6,571 bases of DNA, taken from NCBI GenBank assembly GCA_031278145.1, contig JAITLA010000086.1, positions 1 through 6,571 of the forward strand. The letters are read 5' to 3'. The stretch is from Eubacteriales Family XIII. Incertae Sedis bacterium (GTDB lineage Bacteria; Bacillota_A; Clostridia; Peptostreptococcales; Anaerovoracaceae). A program made the position numbers and the translations under genes. Positions 5,655 to 6,571 of the stretch are shown one piece after another. The notes beneath the pieces were generated by a model, which worked only from the letters and a program-made list of their open reading frames with translations, searched no databases and had not been told where the DNA came from. Numbering within the stretch: the stretch's first letter is position 1; each line of letters opens with the position of its first letter.

Positions 5655-6571
5655 ATGACGATTGTATACGCGATAATCCTATTCTGCCTGCTGATCTTCG
5701 TCCACGAGCTCGGGCACCTGCTCGCGGCCAAGGCCGTCGGCGTTCGCGTGAACGAATTCGCCCTCGGCATGGGGCCTCGGCTGCTTCGCTTCAAGCGGGG
5801 GGATACCGAGTACACGCTGCGCGCCTTTCCCATAGGGGGCTTTTGCGCGATGGAGGGCGAGAACGAAAACTCCGACGACCCGGGGTCCTTCAGCCGCAAG
5901 TCGCTCCCCGCGAAGGCCTTGGTCTTGCTGGCCGGTTCGCTGATGAACCTGTTGCTGGCCGTGCTGATCCTATCCGGCGTGATCTTCGCGAGCGGCACGC
6001 CGACGACCGTCGTTTCGGAGGTCATCGCGGGCAGCCCCGCGGAGGCGGCCGGCATCGTGCCCGGAGATCGCATCGTGTCCGTGGACGGCGTTCCCGTGAC
6101 GGAAGGGGATGAAATTTCCCCTGCGGTGACCGCGGCAAGGGGCAAGCGCGTCGAGATCGCCGTTCTGCGGAACGGCGCCGAGGTTCGGCTTGAGAGCGAC
6201 TTTTACACGGGCGACGACGGCAAGAAGATGGTTGGGATTACGCTGACGGCGGAACGGCGCATACGCGACCTCAATCCGGTGCTGCTCCTGCACGGCTGCC
6301 GCTACGCCTCGTCCATGGGCGCGGAGATCGTGCGGGCGCTCGGCATGCTGTTCACGGGCGATATCCCGGTGCGGGATTTGACGGGACCCGTGGGCATCGT
6401 CTACATCGTGGGCGACGTGGCAAAGAACGGCCCGGCGCAGCTCGCCCGGCTCACGGCGCTGATCAGCCTGAATCTGGGCATCGTGAACCTGCTGCCCATC
6501 CCCGCGCTCGACGGATGCCGGTTCATCTTCCTGTTCATCCGCAAGGCGACGGGCAAAGCCGTGACCGACGA
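5655..6571 (+). CDS. rseP: RseP/RasP-type site-2 intramembrane zinc metalloprotease (C-terminus cut by window)
   Basis: The first 305 residues are visible; the frame stays open to the window edge, so perhaps a few tens of residues are missing. These proteases cut membrane-bound substrates within the bilayer, such as anti-sigma factors and signal peptide remnants (RasP of Bacillus). The first membrane helix (about 2-26) carries the zinc motif HELGH with His17, Glu18 and His21. FPIGGFCAMEGE (58-69) is a family block, followed by a second helix (about 88-112) and one PDZ domain (about 116-185, with SPAEAAGIVPGD at 127-138). TGPVGI (243-248) and the third metal-ligand motif NLLPIPALDG (278-287, Asp286) follow. 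The residue after LDG is Cys288, where Gly is more usual. GGAGG (5645-5649) is five bases before the ATG. One PDZ rather than two fits Gram-positive homologues. No partner anti-sigma gene is in the window. Confidence 0.95.
   Translation, partial: MTIVYAIILFCLLIFVHELGHLLAAKAVGVRVNEFALGMGPRLLRFKRGDTEYTLRAFPIGGFCAMEGENENSDDPGSFSRKSLPAKALVLLAGSLMNLLLAVLILSGVIFASGTPTTVVSEVIAGSPAEAAGIVPGDRIVSVDGVPVTEGDEISPAVTAARGKRVEIAVLRNGAEVRLESDFYTGDDGKKMVGITLTAERRIRDLNPVLLLHGCRYASSMGAEIVRALGMLFTGDIPVRDLTGPVGIVYIVGDVAKNGPAQLARLTALISLNLGIVNLLPIPALDGCRFIFLFIRKATGKAVTD

Noticed and set aside
4433..6145. 570-codon open frame on the - strand opposite dxr and rseP
   Set aside because: It lies antisense to two clear, motif-complete genes. 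Long open antisense frames are expected in GC-rich DNA with biased third positions, and its translation is low-complexity, rich in Arg, His and Ala.
1..6571. CRISPR array, tRNA or rRNA genes, toxin-antitoxin or defence genes
   Set aside because: I saw no regularly spaced repeats, no tRNA-like cloverleaf with a T-loop motif, no rRNA signature, and no ORF with defence or toxin motifs; the window is mostly a housekeeping operon.

Overview
The window is GC-rich and carries, on the + strand, the conserved block pyrH - frr - small ORF - uppS - cdsA - dxr - rseP. It is preceded by a separate gene and about 230 bases of repeat-rich intergenic DNA. This gene order, strong AGGAGG-type ribosome binding sites, a single-PDZ RseP and the use of the MEP (Dxr) route for isoprenoids suggest a high-GC member of the Firmicutes, most likely an uncultured Clostridia lineage. 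The host cannot be named from the sequence alone.

Layout: bases 1-117 form a compact element with a 10-bp terminal inverted repeat and an internal nested hairpin. Bases 129-238 hold more dyad-symmetric repeats, including one with the core AGAACCGTCCCC that resembles REP-type repeats linked to IS200-like/RAYT transposases (from memory). Bases 246-929 encode a protein that looks like a stand-alone cobalamin-dependent methionine synthase activation domain with a C-terminal four-cysteine cluster. Bases 930-1241 are non-coding: a weak terminator-like hairpin, a very good sigma-70/SigA promoter (TTGAAC-17-TATAAT) and a structured leader of about 135 nt. From 1242 to the right edge the genes are tightly packed and read as one likely operon. 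RseP is cut by the window edge.

How the genes work together: pyrH (UMP kinase) supplies UDP and so UTP/CTP. frr recycles ribosomes. uppS makes undecaprenyl diphosphate, the lipid carrier for cell-wall synthesis. cdsA makes CDP-diacylglycerol for phospholipids, using CTP. dxr commits carbon to the MEP pathway that makes the isoprenoid precursors used by UppS. rseP is an intramembrane site-2 protease. The operon therefore links translation, nucleotide supply, membrane lipid and wall-carrier synthesis.

Nothing here is clearly a new defence or mobile system. The least explained item is a 71-residue, PASTA-like ORF wedged between frr and uppS, sharing bases with both neighbours. Also worth a look are the palindromic elements at the left edge, the structured pyrH leader without rpsB-tsf upstream, and the alternative hairpins between uppS and cdsA.
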